NCBI GenBank assembly: GCA_029931535.1
Contig: JAQPZY010001664.1
Coordinates: 7,846,001 to 7,910,000 of the forward strand
Length of the DNA stretch: 64,000 nt
DNA from: Margaritifera margaritifera
Taxonomy: Eukaryota; Mollusca; Bivalvia; Unionida; Margaritiferidae
Reading direction: 5' to 3'
How positions within the stretch are numbered: position 1 is the stretch's first letter; each line of letters opens with the position of its first letter. The position numbers and the translations under genes are program-made. The notes beneath the pieces were generated by a model. It worked only from the letters and a program-made list of their open reading frames with translations, was not told the DNA's origin and made no database searches. Below are positions 1 to 11,649 of the stretch, one piece after another.

Positions 1-61
1 ACAATGCGATACTTAACAGAATTTCTCCAGCGCCACATATTGACAATCCTCAGCTGGTAAG

Positions 62-600
62 AAGGGAAAAATTGGCCGAAGTATATTATCTGATGACAAA
101 ATATTTGCTGCTACTGATTGTTCACATTAATTCGCTTTTTGCAGCCATTAAATATGCAAAATTTCATTCTTTCGATTAAATATTTACCGAGTTACCAGAA
201 AACGTCTACTTTGTAAATTCACCAGAAATTGACACCTAATCCAGAAATAAACATTAGAAGACAGAGAATTTGACAGTAGCTATTTCACAAAATTTTTACG
301 TGAATCCAACTCTGCTCAATCTAGACAAAACTTTCAGTATCGCCGCCACAACAAGAAGCAAAAACTAGCTGAGGCCTATTACCTGATATTTGATGAGATT
401 ATATATCAATGTTAATTCACTCCCTGCAGCTATCAAATATGCAGAAGTTCACTCTGAAAACCAACACTTCACGAGCTGTCACACAAAGTTTTTTTCACAG
501 ATCCTCCAGAGGCTGATGCTAAGCCTAAAACAAAATTGAAGAAAGTGAGCTTGACAGTAGCTTCTTCAGAAGATACCTAGAAGCAAATTCAGAATCGGTC
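62..600 (+). repeat. Imperfect direct duplication, about 295 bp period, in degraded coding-like DNA
   Basis: Two copies begin near 62 and 358. Both carry the same series of landmarks: a KLAE(V/A)YYL-like stretch, then an INS/VNSL..AAIKYA-like stretch, then 'ttgacagtagc' near 270 and 549. Translation of either copy is cut by stops, so this looks like a decayed gene with an internally duplicated domain of about 95 residues. I do not recognise the protein family. It lies directly upstream of a small hydrophobic protein relic and may belong to the same virus-like element. Confidence 0.5.
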
Positions 601-610
601 AAGCTTATCA

Positions 611-1243
611 ATGCAAAACTTGCAGCACTTGAAGAGTAAAAAAATATTATATAGCATGAATAATTCAGTGGATTTCAACCATATCAGCAGCCACATTGAC
701 CAAGAAATTCGAGATGAGCTTATTGCATATTATCGCAGCTATCACAAACGAGCCTACTATTTTAAACAGTCATACAGGCATTACAGCAATTCCGGTGACA
801 ATAACAGCGGCCGGAGTTGCCAGCACAGATGATTTCTTAAATTCTTTTCTTCTGATTATATCTGGTGTTGGCATTGCAACTCAAGCTTGTTGTAGAAAGC
901 TAGAACCAAAAATTCAAAATAAGATGGCTATGTACAAATACTCTTATATCATGTACACAAAAATATTAAATGATATTAAATCTATCTTGCCTGCGTGGTG
1001 CCGCGTTTAACATTGATCATTTGGTGAAGGAGTTTTGCATTATATATAATATTGTTGCAGAATTAAGTCTTATGTGAGTTGCCAAATACGAACAAATTAT
1101 CGAAAAAAATATCAGCATCGCAGCTTTGGAAATAAAAGCGTTGATACTGGTGCTACTAAAGCAGAGGACAATGGCGGATTTTAAAACTAGGAGACTACGG
1201 ATGAAAAGTAAAGGCGGGTGGTCATTGAAATTTGGTGCCATCT
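611..1243 (+). pseudogene. Relic of a small hydrophobic protein, broken by frameshifts
   Basis: Three overlapping frames carry the pieces. One at 611-832 has a DQEIRDELIAYY stretch. A second at 696-1007 has a hydrophobic segment (ITAIPVTITAAGVAS and LLIISGVGIATQA, roughly residues 28-65) followed by a basic, helical tail (KLEPKIQNKMAMYKYS). A third at about 1010-1243 continues after the stop at 1008. The layout of one or two membrane segments followed by a charged helical tail resembles short membrane proteins that accompany some invertebrate Polinton-like elements, but that link is inference. No catalytic motif is visible. Its neighbour on the other strand is a YqaJ-like nuclease relic. Confidence 0.4.
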
Positions 1244-1259
1244 AAACTTGTCTTGACAA

Positions 1260-1850
1260 AATCGTACAAGGACTTCTTTCCGCCAAGCTTATTGTACTCT
1301 TCTCCTAACGCGAGTCTGGATCTTTCTAGTTCTAGTTCTATGGCGATATATACTTACTAAGCTTTCTTTTAGCAATATCATGTGCAGTTGCAAACGGGCA
1401 GATGCCAAGGACTGTAGCCAATTCCGAGCCACCAACTGTTGCAGATAACTAAGAATTCCATTCTGGCGACTTCTGTTTTACCTGATGAGATTTTACGAAC
1501 GTATCCAAGATTGAATTCAGATCCATTATATTATATGATATCTTCAAATCAGAAAGTCAGCATGCTTGGTGGAAAGACTCCTTGCTTTTTGTTGAAGCTC
1601 TTTTTCTAGTATGTCGTATTCAAAAGACCATTTCGACCCAGTTAAACGTGAAAACGTTTCTTGATGCAACCCTTTGCAACACATACTAAAAATCGTTGGG
1701 GCAGCACCAGTCCATGTCGAAGCAGACTTTGTTGTTTTAAACTTACGTCTGAAATCATTTTCAAGACAGTGCGCTATAACTGGCTGGGCTGTTACCTTGT
1801 ATTGCGCGCAGTTTGCGTTGTAATAAAATCCAGTCATAATATATAAGTAT
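1260..1850 (-). pseudogene. YqaJ-like viral recombinase/exonuclease relic
   Basis: Read on the minus strand, 1482-1459 encodes VKQKSPEW and 1443-1375 encodes TVGGSELATVLGICPF followed by ATAHDIA. The pairing of an SPEW box with a G-G-S-E-[IL]-A-x-[VL]-L-G box is the N-terminal signature of YqaJ/lambda-exonuclease-type nucleases, which process DNA ends in recombination and occur in phages, large DNA viruses and some virus-like transposons. An in-frame TAG lies between the two boxes, and the upstream reading (1544-1850) is in another frame, so the gene is dead. The downstream catalytic D-x-x and E-x-K boxes are not clearly visible. Gene context (capsid, ATPase and polymerase relics to the right) fits a virus-like element. 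Confidence 0.5.
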
Positions 1851-1990
1851 CTTTTTATCTCTAATTGAAAACACATTGCATTTTTATCTAATCTTGATAT
1901 ATAATGGGAGGCTTGTTGGCTGACGTTTTTGTGTAACCCTGATATATAATGGGTGACTGGTTGGCTATCATAAACAGTCAATTCTAATTA

Positions 1991-2180
1991 GTAGTATGTG
2001 AAATGAAGAGACTCTGGCGCACACGGCATGATTGCTTAAGGGGTCACCGAGCTTTTCAGATAACTATTTTCGCAGATCAAAATCGAAGCACATTTTTGCC
2101 CGAGGCTCCATGATTTTCTAATGTTATCGTTGAAAAGCGAGGTGAGCCCTTGAGCAATCATTCCACATACTATTGTCGCA
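1991..2180. repeat. Imperfect palindrome (hairpin), arms about 50 bp
   Basis: The left arm around 2025-2070 (catgattgcttaaggggtca..) pairs with the right arm around 2112-2165 (..tgagcccttgagcaatcatt). An outer pair, 'agtatgtg' near 1993-2000 with 'cacatact' at 2164-2171, continues the stem after a bulge in the left arm. It looks like a fold-back MITE or the end of a larger element. No coding content. Confidence 0.6.
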
Positions 2181-2889
2181 TGCAAGAGAATGTGCTATAT
2201 CGAGACTTGCGAAACCAATAAACGAGTAATTGATGTTCAAGTAATTGAACTTTAACTGTGCTTGAAATATTTACTTGAATAATTATTACTTAAAAGGTCT
2301 GTGTGTGTGTGTGTGGGGGGGGGAGTCTGGGATTTTTTCCATTCAAATAAATAGCTTGAGAATAAAACATTATTGCTCTGATTTATATATAGAAAAAGAA
2401 CCTATTATATCTATTATATTAGTTGACAAAATTATTCTGGGTCAAAAGAAAATCCGGAGGCCCCCCCTTCCAATTAAAAACTCGAACCGCAAATACTGAT
2501 CAATTATTTATCGGCTTTTGAATGTATACTTCGTGTATAATTATTCATCAACGAATCATCTGATTGATGGGTTAACTTTTTGAAGACAAGTAGGGAGATG
2601 AAGGAAAGAAAACTACACTATAATGGAAATAATAAAATTATATATATTTCCTAAATTATACTTAATTAATACTTCTTTCAAATGCGGATCAGTAGGGTAT
2701 CAGAAGCACGCAATAGAAAATTAAGGAATTAAAATATGCCTGATATAAGAAATGAAAGAGGGAAAGTACATCCAAAAGTATCACCTGTCAGTAAGATAAC
2801 GGTACACGTGAAAAACGTGTTAAGGCACACGGTGTCCTAGCAGGGTAATAAATGACATTACGGATGAAATTTAAAACGATAACATTTAA

Positions 2890-3780
2890 AAATAAGGAAG
2901 TTGATTCCAGCTAGATCTTAAAAATGCTAAAAAAAACAACAAGATTTCAGATCTACATAACAGATTGATAACAGCAAAAAACAAAATATTAGATGCGCAG
3001 CAACTGTTCACACAGAGATTCAGAATTTCATCTAGTGCCATAAAAATATTGCAAACAGGAAGAAAAAGATTTATAAAGACAAGTGCCTAATATTCAACAA
3101 TATTTACAACCAATTCAACAGAGGGTAAACAGTGAGATAGATGCATTGGAGACTGACATGGAGAAAATAACAATAGAAAATCTCTAAGACTATAACACTT
3201 TACAATCACAGCTGGAACAGTTACAGAGAGATATGAATAGTGAAATCCAACAAAAGAACCAAGAAATTAAAAAGGTAATCAATAATTTTAGCACAAACAT
3301 TACTGACCTGAATGACAATATCGTTGCAAACACTGATATCTTGTCAGTGTTTCAGAAGAAGAATGATTTAACAGAGATAACTAACAAGATATAGGACGTC
3401 AAAAAACAAAATAAATGAAAACACAATTAGATATATGAAGTAACTTATAATTTATATATTGCAGATTTAAGTGAGAAGATCAAAACTATAGAAAATACTA
3501 CATTCACCAAATTTTGCAACAAAGTACATGCTGATAATGAACAATCAAAAATAGATATGAAAGAAATATGTTGATCGATAAGTGGTTAATAATATCGGTG
3601 TGGTGCATGGTAGTACTGACGAAATAGACAAAATGATAAAACGACTGAGCATTTTTAAAAAAAACTAATTTGAGACAAGAGTTCATAATGTAGACACTTG
3701 GATTCCAAACTGAAGAAGACTGAAAGACTCTCACAGTAAGTGCTAGCACTAACAGAGTTAAAACAGAAAAACAAAACTCA
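2890..3780 (+). pseudogene. Relic of a coiled-coil protein
   Basis: Across several frames, the translation is rich in E, K, Q, N, I and L with heptad-like spacing, for example VNSEIDALETDMEKITIENL near 3125-3185 and QSQLEQLQRDMNSEIQQKNQ near 3207-3265, then NDLTEITNKI and DLSEKIKTIENT further on. Stops and frameshifts interrupt it. No family is recognised. Similar coiled-coil coding (DEFKKEIDNNKN, 10443-10478) resumes on the far side of the LINE, suggesting one gene split by the LINE insertion. Confidence 0.4.
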
Positions 3781-4148
3781 AAAGGCTGAGTGATAGTAAG
3801 GGCAGCTATAAATGGAAGCTAGTGAGGTGCCTCTGTAAATTTTGGCGGTTATAAGTGGGTTTGTTCTATAATGAAGCGGTTCAAAATTGTGTGTGAGTAT
3901 TCAAGGAATACAGGGTAGATATTACTACAGGTGGCTCATATAAAATCTTGGAAAAAAAGTGTTTTTCCGTTCAAATTCTTGGATAATGGAGTGGAGATGG
4001 AAGTTTAGTGGTGCAGTTTTGAGACAGTCCCTATCTTGTTTATTTGACTTAGTTCATATTAATTACCTGTATTACCTGTTTCTTACAATGTTCATCAGTT
4101 ACCTTCATTAGCAATAATTATTTGGCAATTAGTGAGTAATAACTGTCA

Positions 4149-5095
4149 GTGACACTGATGAGTGGTAGTGAGAACAAATTAGTCCAAACAAAATTATCTA
4201 CAAGCATGAGTGGAAAGAAAGACAAAGGCGAGCAACAAATGAAAACCAGATCACAAAGTAGTTCCCCAATGGAGACATCTGACACAAGTCTGAGTGATTC
4301 AGGCTTGAGTCTGGTTCAGCTGGACTTAGAGGAAATAAAGCAAAGCCTCAGCGTGAGCATTTCTAAAGCAGATTTCACATCTGCTATTGCTGACTTTGTG
4401 AAGAAGGTGACCTTACGGTAATTATTTAAACTATTGTGAGGGAATTGTTTGAGAATGTGAAGAAAGATTTGAGAAAGGAGATGGTAGAATAAAGTGAAAG
4501 GGTAGTAAAGGAGAGGACAGGAGAGTTGATGGATAGGGTTGATTCACTGGAATTTAAGAACCATCAATTAAATTACAAAAGGCAAAGTAGGAAAATGACA
4601 AACTAAAGATTGAATTGAAGGACTCTGACAAGCGATAAAAGCAAGCAAGTGCAGCTTCAAAACAAAACGAACAATACTCGAGAAAGATGAATGTTAAAGT
4701 TTTAGGGTTATAGGAGGAGGAAAATGAAAATGTATGAGAGAGAAATCCCAAAATGGTGAAAGAAGTCACAAGGATTGACTTAGATAACAGGGGCATAGTG
4801 GCTGTGCATATGATCTCCGGCCAACAGGGACAGTTACTGCCAGTGATTGTCAAAAAGCGGAAGGATTTCAAGCAACAAAATTTTTTTTTTTAAAATAGCT
4901 AAATAAATATATAAAAAAATAAAAAGGAATTAGACTGCTGGAGAATATGTCCAGGATGAATACGGAACTTGTCAATAAATTAATTAAACATCAGGAGACG
5001 GACAGTGTACGGTACTTTAACGGTTTTGAGCATGGTAAAACCAAAAATTAACATTTATGATGAAATTTATGAGAACATTATAATGTAAGTGCAGT
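4149..5095 (+). pseudogene. LINE ORF1 (L1-type RNA-binding protein) relic
   Basis: The open part at 4158-4421 gives a Ser/Thr/Gln-rich N terminus starting MSGSENKL. Downstream, after stops, come a KNHQLNYKRQ-like coiled region, QYSRKMNVKVLGL (about 4674-4712), SGQQGQLLPVIVKKR (about 4815-4860) and NTELVNKLIKHQETDSVRYF (about 4960-5020) followed by NGFEHGKTK. This order of coiled coil, RRM-like domain with a 'R-x-N-V-[KR]-x-x-G-L' strand, and a C-terminal domain ending in a 'NGxxxxKTK' turn is that of L1/Tx1 ORF1 proteins, which trimerise and coat the element RNA. Several internal stops and at least two frameshifts make it non-functional. Confidence 0.6.
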
Positions 5096-6359
5096 TTGCA
5101 ATTCTATGAATTCATCAAGTTAGCCTAATAGGTATGTGGAGCTTACACTTTGCTGTTTCTTTTTCTACTCCAATATGTTTAATTGATTTTAGCCAAGTTA
5201 CTTGTTTTATGTGATTATTTTGTTGGTTTATTTCTTTCTTTATTGTTCTTTAGTGGTTAATTATGCAATCTATCAGTAAATTAGTTCACCATTCATAGTT
5301 TTTCATAACTATTCATAACTATATTTCATAGCTAGTTTTTAATATAAATACAATACAAGCATCACTTTCAATTAAACCTATGCCGAATTGATATAGTGTC
5401 TGTGTTTAGTTTGATGTTTAGCAGATTTAGTCATGTTACATCCATTTTTTGTCATTAAACAGGTTTAGTCATTTCTTATTTCCTCCTTTAGTAGTACTCC
5501 ACACACGACAAACTGACAGATTAAATAAAAAGAAAAATGAACCAGTAGTTAATTCATGCAAGTTGCATTATATTTGTATTACTTTTCCATCATTTGTTTA
5601 ACTCATTCATGTATTCACTTTGTCAACTCATTCATCCATATATTGATCATTCATTCATTGTAAGTTGATTCATTTTTTGTTTTGTGTGTTGTTGTTGTTC
5701 TTTTGATGTTTTTTTTCTGTTTAATTTGTTGATTTATCTCTATCTTGGGTTCCTTTTATTATATCCTCGGTTAATTTATTCATTCTCTCTGTCGCTTTAA
5801 TCCTTTCCTCTTCAGGTCTTTCATTAATCCGTAGATTCATTATTCACTCATCCATTGGGCATACCTTTAATCAATTCATTCACTAATTCATGAAGTATTT
5901 TCACTCATACACACATTCATTTTCTGTCATTCACTCATTTTGATCATTACTCATCCGCAATCAATTTTCAATCCTTCTTCTTCGCTCATTCTTTCACTCA
6001 TTCATCACATCCACGTATACTTCCATTCATACTTCTTTTTTCTTCCTTTTTTTCTTTCATTCACTCATTTGTAATTTATACTCGTATTGTCTGTGTCTGC
6101 TGGTTTACTAAACTGATTTAGTTAAGCTTTGCAAAGGACTGTCGGAGGTGCGTAAGAATTATCTCGGATGGACTCGTTTCACTTTCTTGTAATATATTAT
6201 CCACTGTATCAATGTTAACTGCAGCCAAATCTACAGCATGCACCGTCACACCATAGATGGTTTTATGACGGATGTTAACATCTTTTTGTGGTGTAAATGT
6301 CATGCGTATGATAAATTCGAGGTGGTAATTAGTTCATTTGTTCCTGCACAAGAACATGT
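5096..6359. other. T-rich spacer between LINE ORF1 and ORF2
   Basis: T-rich sequence with many ttcattcattcat and tcactcatt runs (strongest 5560-6070). No coding frame is supported. It is unusually long for the inter-ORF gap of an L1-type element, so part may be a later insertion or a microsatellite expansion. Confidence 0.5.
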
Positions 6360-9300
6360 ATGTGTAAAATTTCTGCTGTTTTCCTGGAAAATAACATAAA
6401 AGTTGTATCTATGAATGTTAGAGGCATGCAAGGTTCGATCTTTAAACGAAGGAACATTTTACATTGGGTACAACAAAAGAATGTATGTAAAATATGTTTC
6501 CAAGAAACTCATAGTACAATGAACGATGAAATATATTGGGCTGTTGGATGGGAATACAAGTGTACATTTAGCCACTGTTCTAGTACTGGTGCTGGTGTCT
6601 CAATATTCTTTAGAAATACTTCTGAATTTGCTATTCAAAGAGAAAAATGTGACAGCCAAGGGAGAGTTATTATTTTAGAAATCACAATTAATAGCAATAG
6701 AATAGCTCTTGTGAATTTGTATGGTGTAATGATGATGCTCCTAGCTTTTTTAGAAGGCTAAAGGAAGAAATTTTAGTTTTTGAGAACTCATCTATTATAA
6801 TGTGTGGAGATCGGAATACTGTTCAAGACTTAGATTTGGATACTTATAATATTTTACATGACAAACACCAACAGTCTAGAGCAGCAATTCAAGATCTGAA
6901 AAACGAATTGGAATTAGTTGACTTCTTTAGAAATTTAGACCAAGACTTAAAGATGTATACATGGAGGCAAAAATCTCCCTTTAAACAAAGTAGATAAGAT
7001 TATTTTCTTGTCTCCGATGATTTTCATATGAATATAGCTGATGTATATATCTTACCAGGGTATACGACTGATCATTCGGCTATTATTCTGAGTGTGGCTT
7101 TTTCAAAAGTTTCCAACGACAAAAGGATATTGGAAATTAATTTAATGCTGAGGAACATTGAATATATTGATTTGGTTAAAAAGTGTATAACTGATACTGC
7201 AGATGAATATTACGTAGGGGGAAAGAAAGAGGACTCTCTACGTTTTTCTCTTTCCAGTAATGGTAAAAATTTCTTTGAAATTTGAAAAAGAAAATAAGAT
7301 CTCAAACTATATGTTACTCTATTAGGAAAACAAAAGAAAAACGGGAACATCGAAAGGAAATTGAACAGGAAATATTTAAAATCCATAATGGATTGTCGGA
7401 TAACGTAGATGGGGAATGTAGATAAAAAAGCAGGAGGAATTCAAATAAAAATGCACAGAAGGTGTTAGATTAAGATTCAAGGCTATATGATATGATTTTG
7501 AACAAAAAAGTACGAAGTTGTTAATCCTGAAAAAAGCAATCCTGTAAATAAGACAATGAAGGAAAATTTTTTAGATCATGGAACAAATGTATCAGACCAA
7601 AGAGATGTTTTAAGAGCTCAAACACAGTTGGGATTTTTTATTATTTTTTAATGGAATTGTGCAAAAGTAGAATTGCTCAGCCTGATGTTAATAATACTCT
7701 AGAAGCTCAAGATAGATTTTTTAAGCGCAATATTGAACTTAGTCAAGAGGAAAGAGAATTGTGCGAGGGTCTACTTACAATTGATGAATACGTTATGTTT
7801 CTAAAACGTATAGAAAATGGAAAATGTTCAGGCTCAGGTGGATTCACTGCAGAGTTCTATACATTTGTTTTTGGAATGATCTTGGGGGATTTCTATGCAG
7901 ATCAATAAATTATGGATATACTGTAAGAAAACTTTCAGATTTTCAGACTCAAGGAGTCATCACATGTTTACCAAAGGAAGAAAATGAAAAAAATATATGT
8001 TAAAATTGGAGACATATGTCTTTTAAATACTGAGTATAAGATTGCTTAGGGAGATATTGTAGCTAGGATTTTTAAAAAAGTTCTTCCATCAATAATCAGT
8101 GATACTCAAAAAGGATTGATGAAGGGTAGATTAATTAGAGAAATACCAGGCTATTGTACGATATCATGGATCAACTAGAGAACGAAGATATATATGGTTT
8201 ATTATCGTTAATAGATTATAAAAAAAGCCTTTGACTCAGTTAACTGGAGATTCGTGGAAAAAGTCCTACAATCTTTAAACTTTGGTGATTCTGTTTGTAA
8301 GTGGCTTAAACTGTTTTGTAATAACTCTAAAAGTTGTTATAAATAATGGAAATATGTCATACTTTTTTTAGACTTGCAAGAGGATGTTGTCCAGTAGATC
8401 CCCTCATGCCTTATTTGTTTATTATCGGTGTTGAGATTTTAGTAGCGATAAATTTAAAGCAAAATGTGGATGTACGGGACTGATCTTTGATGTGAGTATA
8501 AATTGGGTCAGTATGCCGCGGACGCTTTTATTCTTCCTGATGGATCTCAACGTTCTCTTAAAGTAGATATGAATATCTTGCAAGTTTTTTTTCTTCTTCT
8601 TTCTATTATCTGGACTTAAATGTAACATAACAAAAACAAAGGCTATTTTGATTGAAAACAGGAAATTTTCCAATGAAAGAATATGTCCCTAGATGGACAT
8701 GTATTGATCTTCTTCCACTCCTTGGCATAGATTTTTCTCTAGATTTACAACATATGGTGGAAATTGATTGTAGAAAGAAATTAATGACTGTAAAAATAAT
8801 ACTGGCAAACTGGATTCAAAGACATCTTTCTGTAGTTGGTAAAATAAAAGTTGTAAAAACTCTTTGTTCTGCTCATATTCATACATCTTTTTCAGCACTT
8901 CCAAATCCATCAGTAAAAGTTGAAGCAGACCTTAATCGTACTTTATTTTAATTTGTATGGGGTGATAAAGTAGAGAAAATTAAATGTGATATCCTAGTAT
9001 TTCCTGAGAATGAAAGAGGAATACATATGATTCACATTTATTCATTCATTATGTACATAAAAAGATGGGTTCAAAGATTGTTAGAAAATGAAGATGGCGC
9101 GTGGCAGAATTTAGTCAATACAACTATATTCAGAAATAAAAGGGATATTTGGAATTTAGGGAGAAGGAAATTAGAAGAATTTGCTAAGCTCATTAAAACA
9201 GTTTTGGAGGGATGTAATTTTTGCAGTATCTTATTGGAAAGAGGAAACGCAAAGTCCAAATGAGTATTTATCCCAGAGTATTTTAAACTTTGTCCCTACT

Positions 9301-10072
9301 AAAATGTTCTATCAATACAAACCCTGGACAGAAGCTGGCATTGAAATTCTTAATGATTTAGGAGATAATCACGGTAATTTAATGCCTTTTAAAATGATAA
9401 AACGAAACACTAGATGCAAAGATTTCTTGAAAAACTTCTCCATAATATTGAAAATTCCAAAATCATGGAAAGATAGTGTAAAAGACCATTTGGTACACTT
9501 AAAACAATTTAGTTTACAAAGATCTTTTTAAAAAAAGTTAAAAAGGAAACATACTGCTCAGCAAAAAACTTGGGTGCAATTATTAAATAAAAATATAAAT
9601 AGTGAGAAGTGGTCTGAGATTTATAGTCGGGCGAAAATTTGTACTAAGGATACCAAGTTGATCTCTTCTAATTTTAAATTAATTCATAGAATAAAAATTG
9701 TTACTAATATATTTTGAAAAGAAATAACATATTAGACGACGACAAATGTACTTTCTGTAGGAGTGAAAATGAAAGTATTGAACATCTCTTCTGTGAATGC
9801 GATATTACTTCAAAGTTTTGGTAGCGTTTTATTAAACATTTTGTACCTTGTTGCCCAAAAGAGTATACTTGTCCAAAAAACACATATTTAGAAAGTGAAC
9901 AATTTGACATTTTGTGCAATTTCTTGCATATTTTGGCTAAATATTATATTTACACTTGCAAATTCAATATGCAAAATCCTTCCATTTATGCGTTTAAACA
10001 AATAGTTGAAATGCATAAGAAAATTGAAAAATACACTGCTAAATTAAATAAAAAAGAGAACCAATTACTTTA
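6360..10072 (+). pseudogene. LINE ORF2 (endonuclease-reverse transcriptase) relic
   Basis: The AP-type endonuclease spans about 6400-7110 with VVSMNVRGM, CFQETHS (catalytic Glu), GDRNTV in place of the usual GDFN, and TDHSAI (catalytic Asp-His). A +1 frameshift lies near 6727 and an in-frame TAA at 6995. Reverse transcriptase pieces follow: KCSGSGGFTAEFY (about 7824-7862), LIDYKKAFDSVNW (about 8209-8250, with a frameshift), and YAADAF near 8514, where the catalytic YADD box has become YAAD. The thumb/C-terminal part has KIKVVKTLCSAH (8841-8876), and a zinc-knuckle CTFCRSENESIEHLFCEC lies near 9750-9803. The stop after KKENQLL is near 10072. Domain order and C-terminal CCHC fit the L1/Tx1 group. 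The YADD change plus frameshifts mean no active polymerase. Confidence 0.75.
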
Positions 10073-10439
10073 AAAAAGGACTTCAGTCATAAATATGTAA
10101 CTTGTGTGAAAATCCTTTTTCTTCTTGCAACTCATTATCTTTAGTTGGGTCTGATCTGATGGAAAACAGGAACAAAATACAGTAATATCACAAAAGCCTA
10201 TATCACCTTGACGCTCTATACTTGTATTGGTGTATCTCAAGATATTGCATGCTATATGCATGCATGCGTGTGCGTGTTTTTTTTTTTTTCTTCTTCTTTT
10301 CTATTTTCTTTTCTTTTTATGTACATCATATTTATTGTCCATTGATTAACTGATAACCACAAATGTTTGATTGTAAGGTGGTCTTGTGATTGAATTAAAC
10401 TCGGAAATGGGTATATAGAGTCTTGCATTAGGTGATAGA

Positions 10440-11640
10440 ATGGATGAATTTAAAAAGGAAATCGATAACAACAAAAATTAGTTTGAAGAGATAAACAGGC
10501 TAATGCCTCGATGTATATTGCTTTAAAATTTTCGATTTGTACCAAACTAGGAGTATCCAGATGGTATTGATATTGAAGCACATAATTACGTAGCATGTTC
10601 ATAAATGGGTGGTGCTGATTACCATTATGAATGGTTGTTTAATATAATTAAAGCTGAAATAACACCTGAAATATTAGTTGGTACTTACGAATGAAGTTAC
10701 AAACAATAAATCCCTCACATCGATGTGCCATTCAAAGAAAAAAAGTCAGGTTTATTCACAATTGGTGTCAACTTGTTTACTGAACCTTTAAAGATTTTGG
10801 GGGGACTTTAATATTGATATTTATACTGGATTAGTCTTAGTCACTTCCAGTGCGTTTCTTACACAATATAACCTGAATCTCTTCTTTAAGGTGTAAAATA
10901 ATCACATACATACTATCTAAAAGAGAACAGAATGTTTGAATAATTGGATCGAAAAACAAAGGAGTTCTTATGTCAGGATGTAAAATATAAAAACTTCCAG
11001 CATTACCAGAATGTTACTATTAAATAGTAAAATGGCTGCAGCAACAGTAACTATTGGAAGAGCAATAAGTTTACGGGCTAATATTTGCAAGAAGCAACTA
11101 TATGTTCAAGCTATTTGATCTTAATGGAAATGATGAAAAAAGAATTAGGAGAATAGAGTCATGGAAGAATTACAGAGAAAGCAAATCAATGACACTAGAT
11201 TACTTGAATGGAAAGACTGAGCGAAAAGTTATGGTGACTCAGACTTTAAAGAACCCAGGCGATGCTTTTGCTCTTTACGCTTCTTCGCACCCATACGTAT
11301 ATACTCACCCAAAAATAATGTAAAAACTGAAAAATCTAGACTGACTTCTACCAGGTTTCTAATGATCAAGTAATTTACGAATACATATTCACTGTATGAA
11401 GGGTGTTAGTGTGCACATTTCTTAAACGTTTTTAGCACAATAAATAGCAAAGATGTCAACATACGATCATTGCATAACTCCTGACAAGGAGGAAAGGATA
11501 CCGCATGGAATTAAAAATACCAATCCAACACATCATTGTACTACACGCACCCCTAGCAACATTAAACCCGAGAATCCTTTGCAGAGAGCCATTTCATAGC
11601 TAAGTCCAAATATCATGATTATACAAGATAGTTTCTTCGT
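10440..11640 (+). pseudogene. Unassigned relics between the LINE and the capsid gene
   Basis: Short open stretches are visible: DEFKKEIDNNKN at 10443-10478, DGIDIEAHNYVACS near 10561-10602, MGGADYHYEWLFNIIKAE near 10604-10657, KSGLFTIGVNLFTEPLKIL near 10743-10799, and MAAATVTIGRAISLRANICK near 11031-11090. All are separated by stops. The position just before the capsid relic would suit a second structural (penton-like) protein or other structural genes of a Polinton-like element, but I see no diagnostic motif. Treat as unidentified decayed coding sequence. Confidence 0.3.
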
Positions 11641-11649
11641 GTCGGTTGA

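Larger units (their letters stand above)
3795..10430 (+). mobile_element. L1/Tx1-like non-LTR retrotransposon (LINE), two decayed ORFs
   Basis: The element holds an ORF1 relic (4149-5095), a T-rich spacer with TTCATTCATTCA runs (about 5140-6090), and an ORF2 relic with endonuclease, reverse transcriptase and a C-terminal CCHC motif (6360-10072). The outer limits are uncertain. A short shared 'gtgatag' (left about 3788-3794, right about 10431-10437) could be a target-site duplication but is too short to be firm. The LINE appears to interrupt an older coiled-coil gene of the surrounding virus-like element. Confidence 0.65.

Noticed and set aside
4554..4871. 105-codon minus-strand frame in the LINE ORF1 region
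   Set aside because: The plus strand carries recognisable ORF1 boxes here; the minus frame is a shadow.
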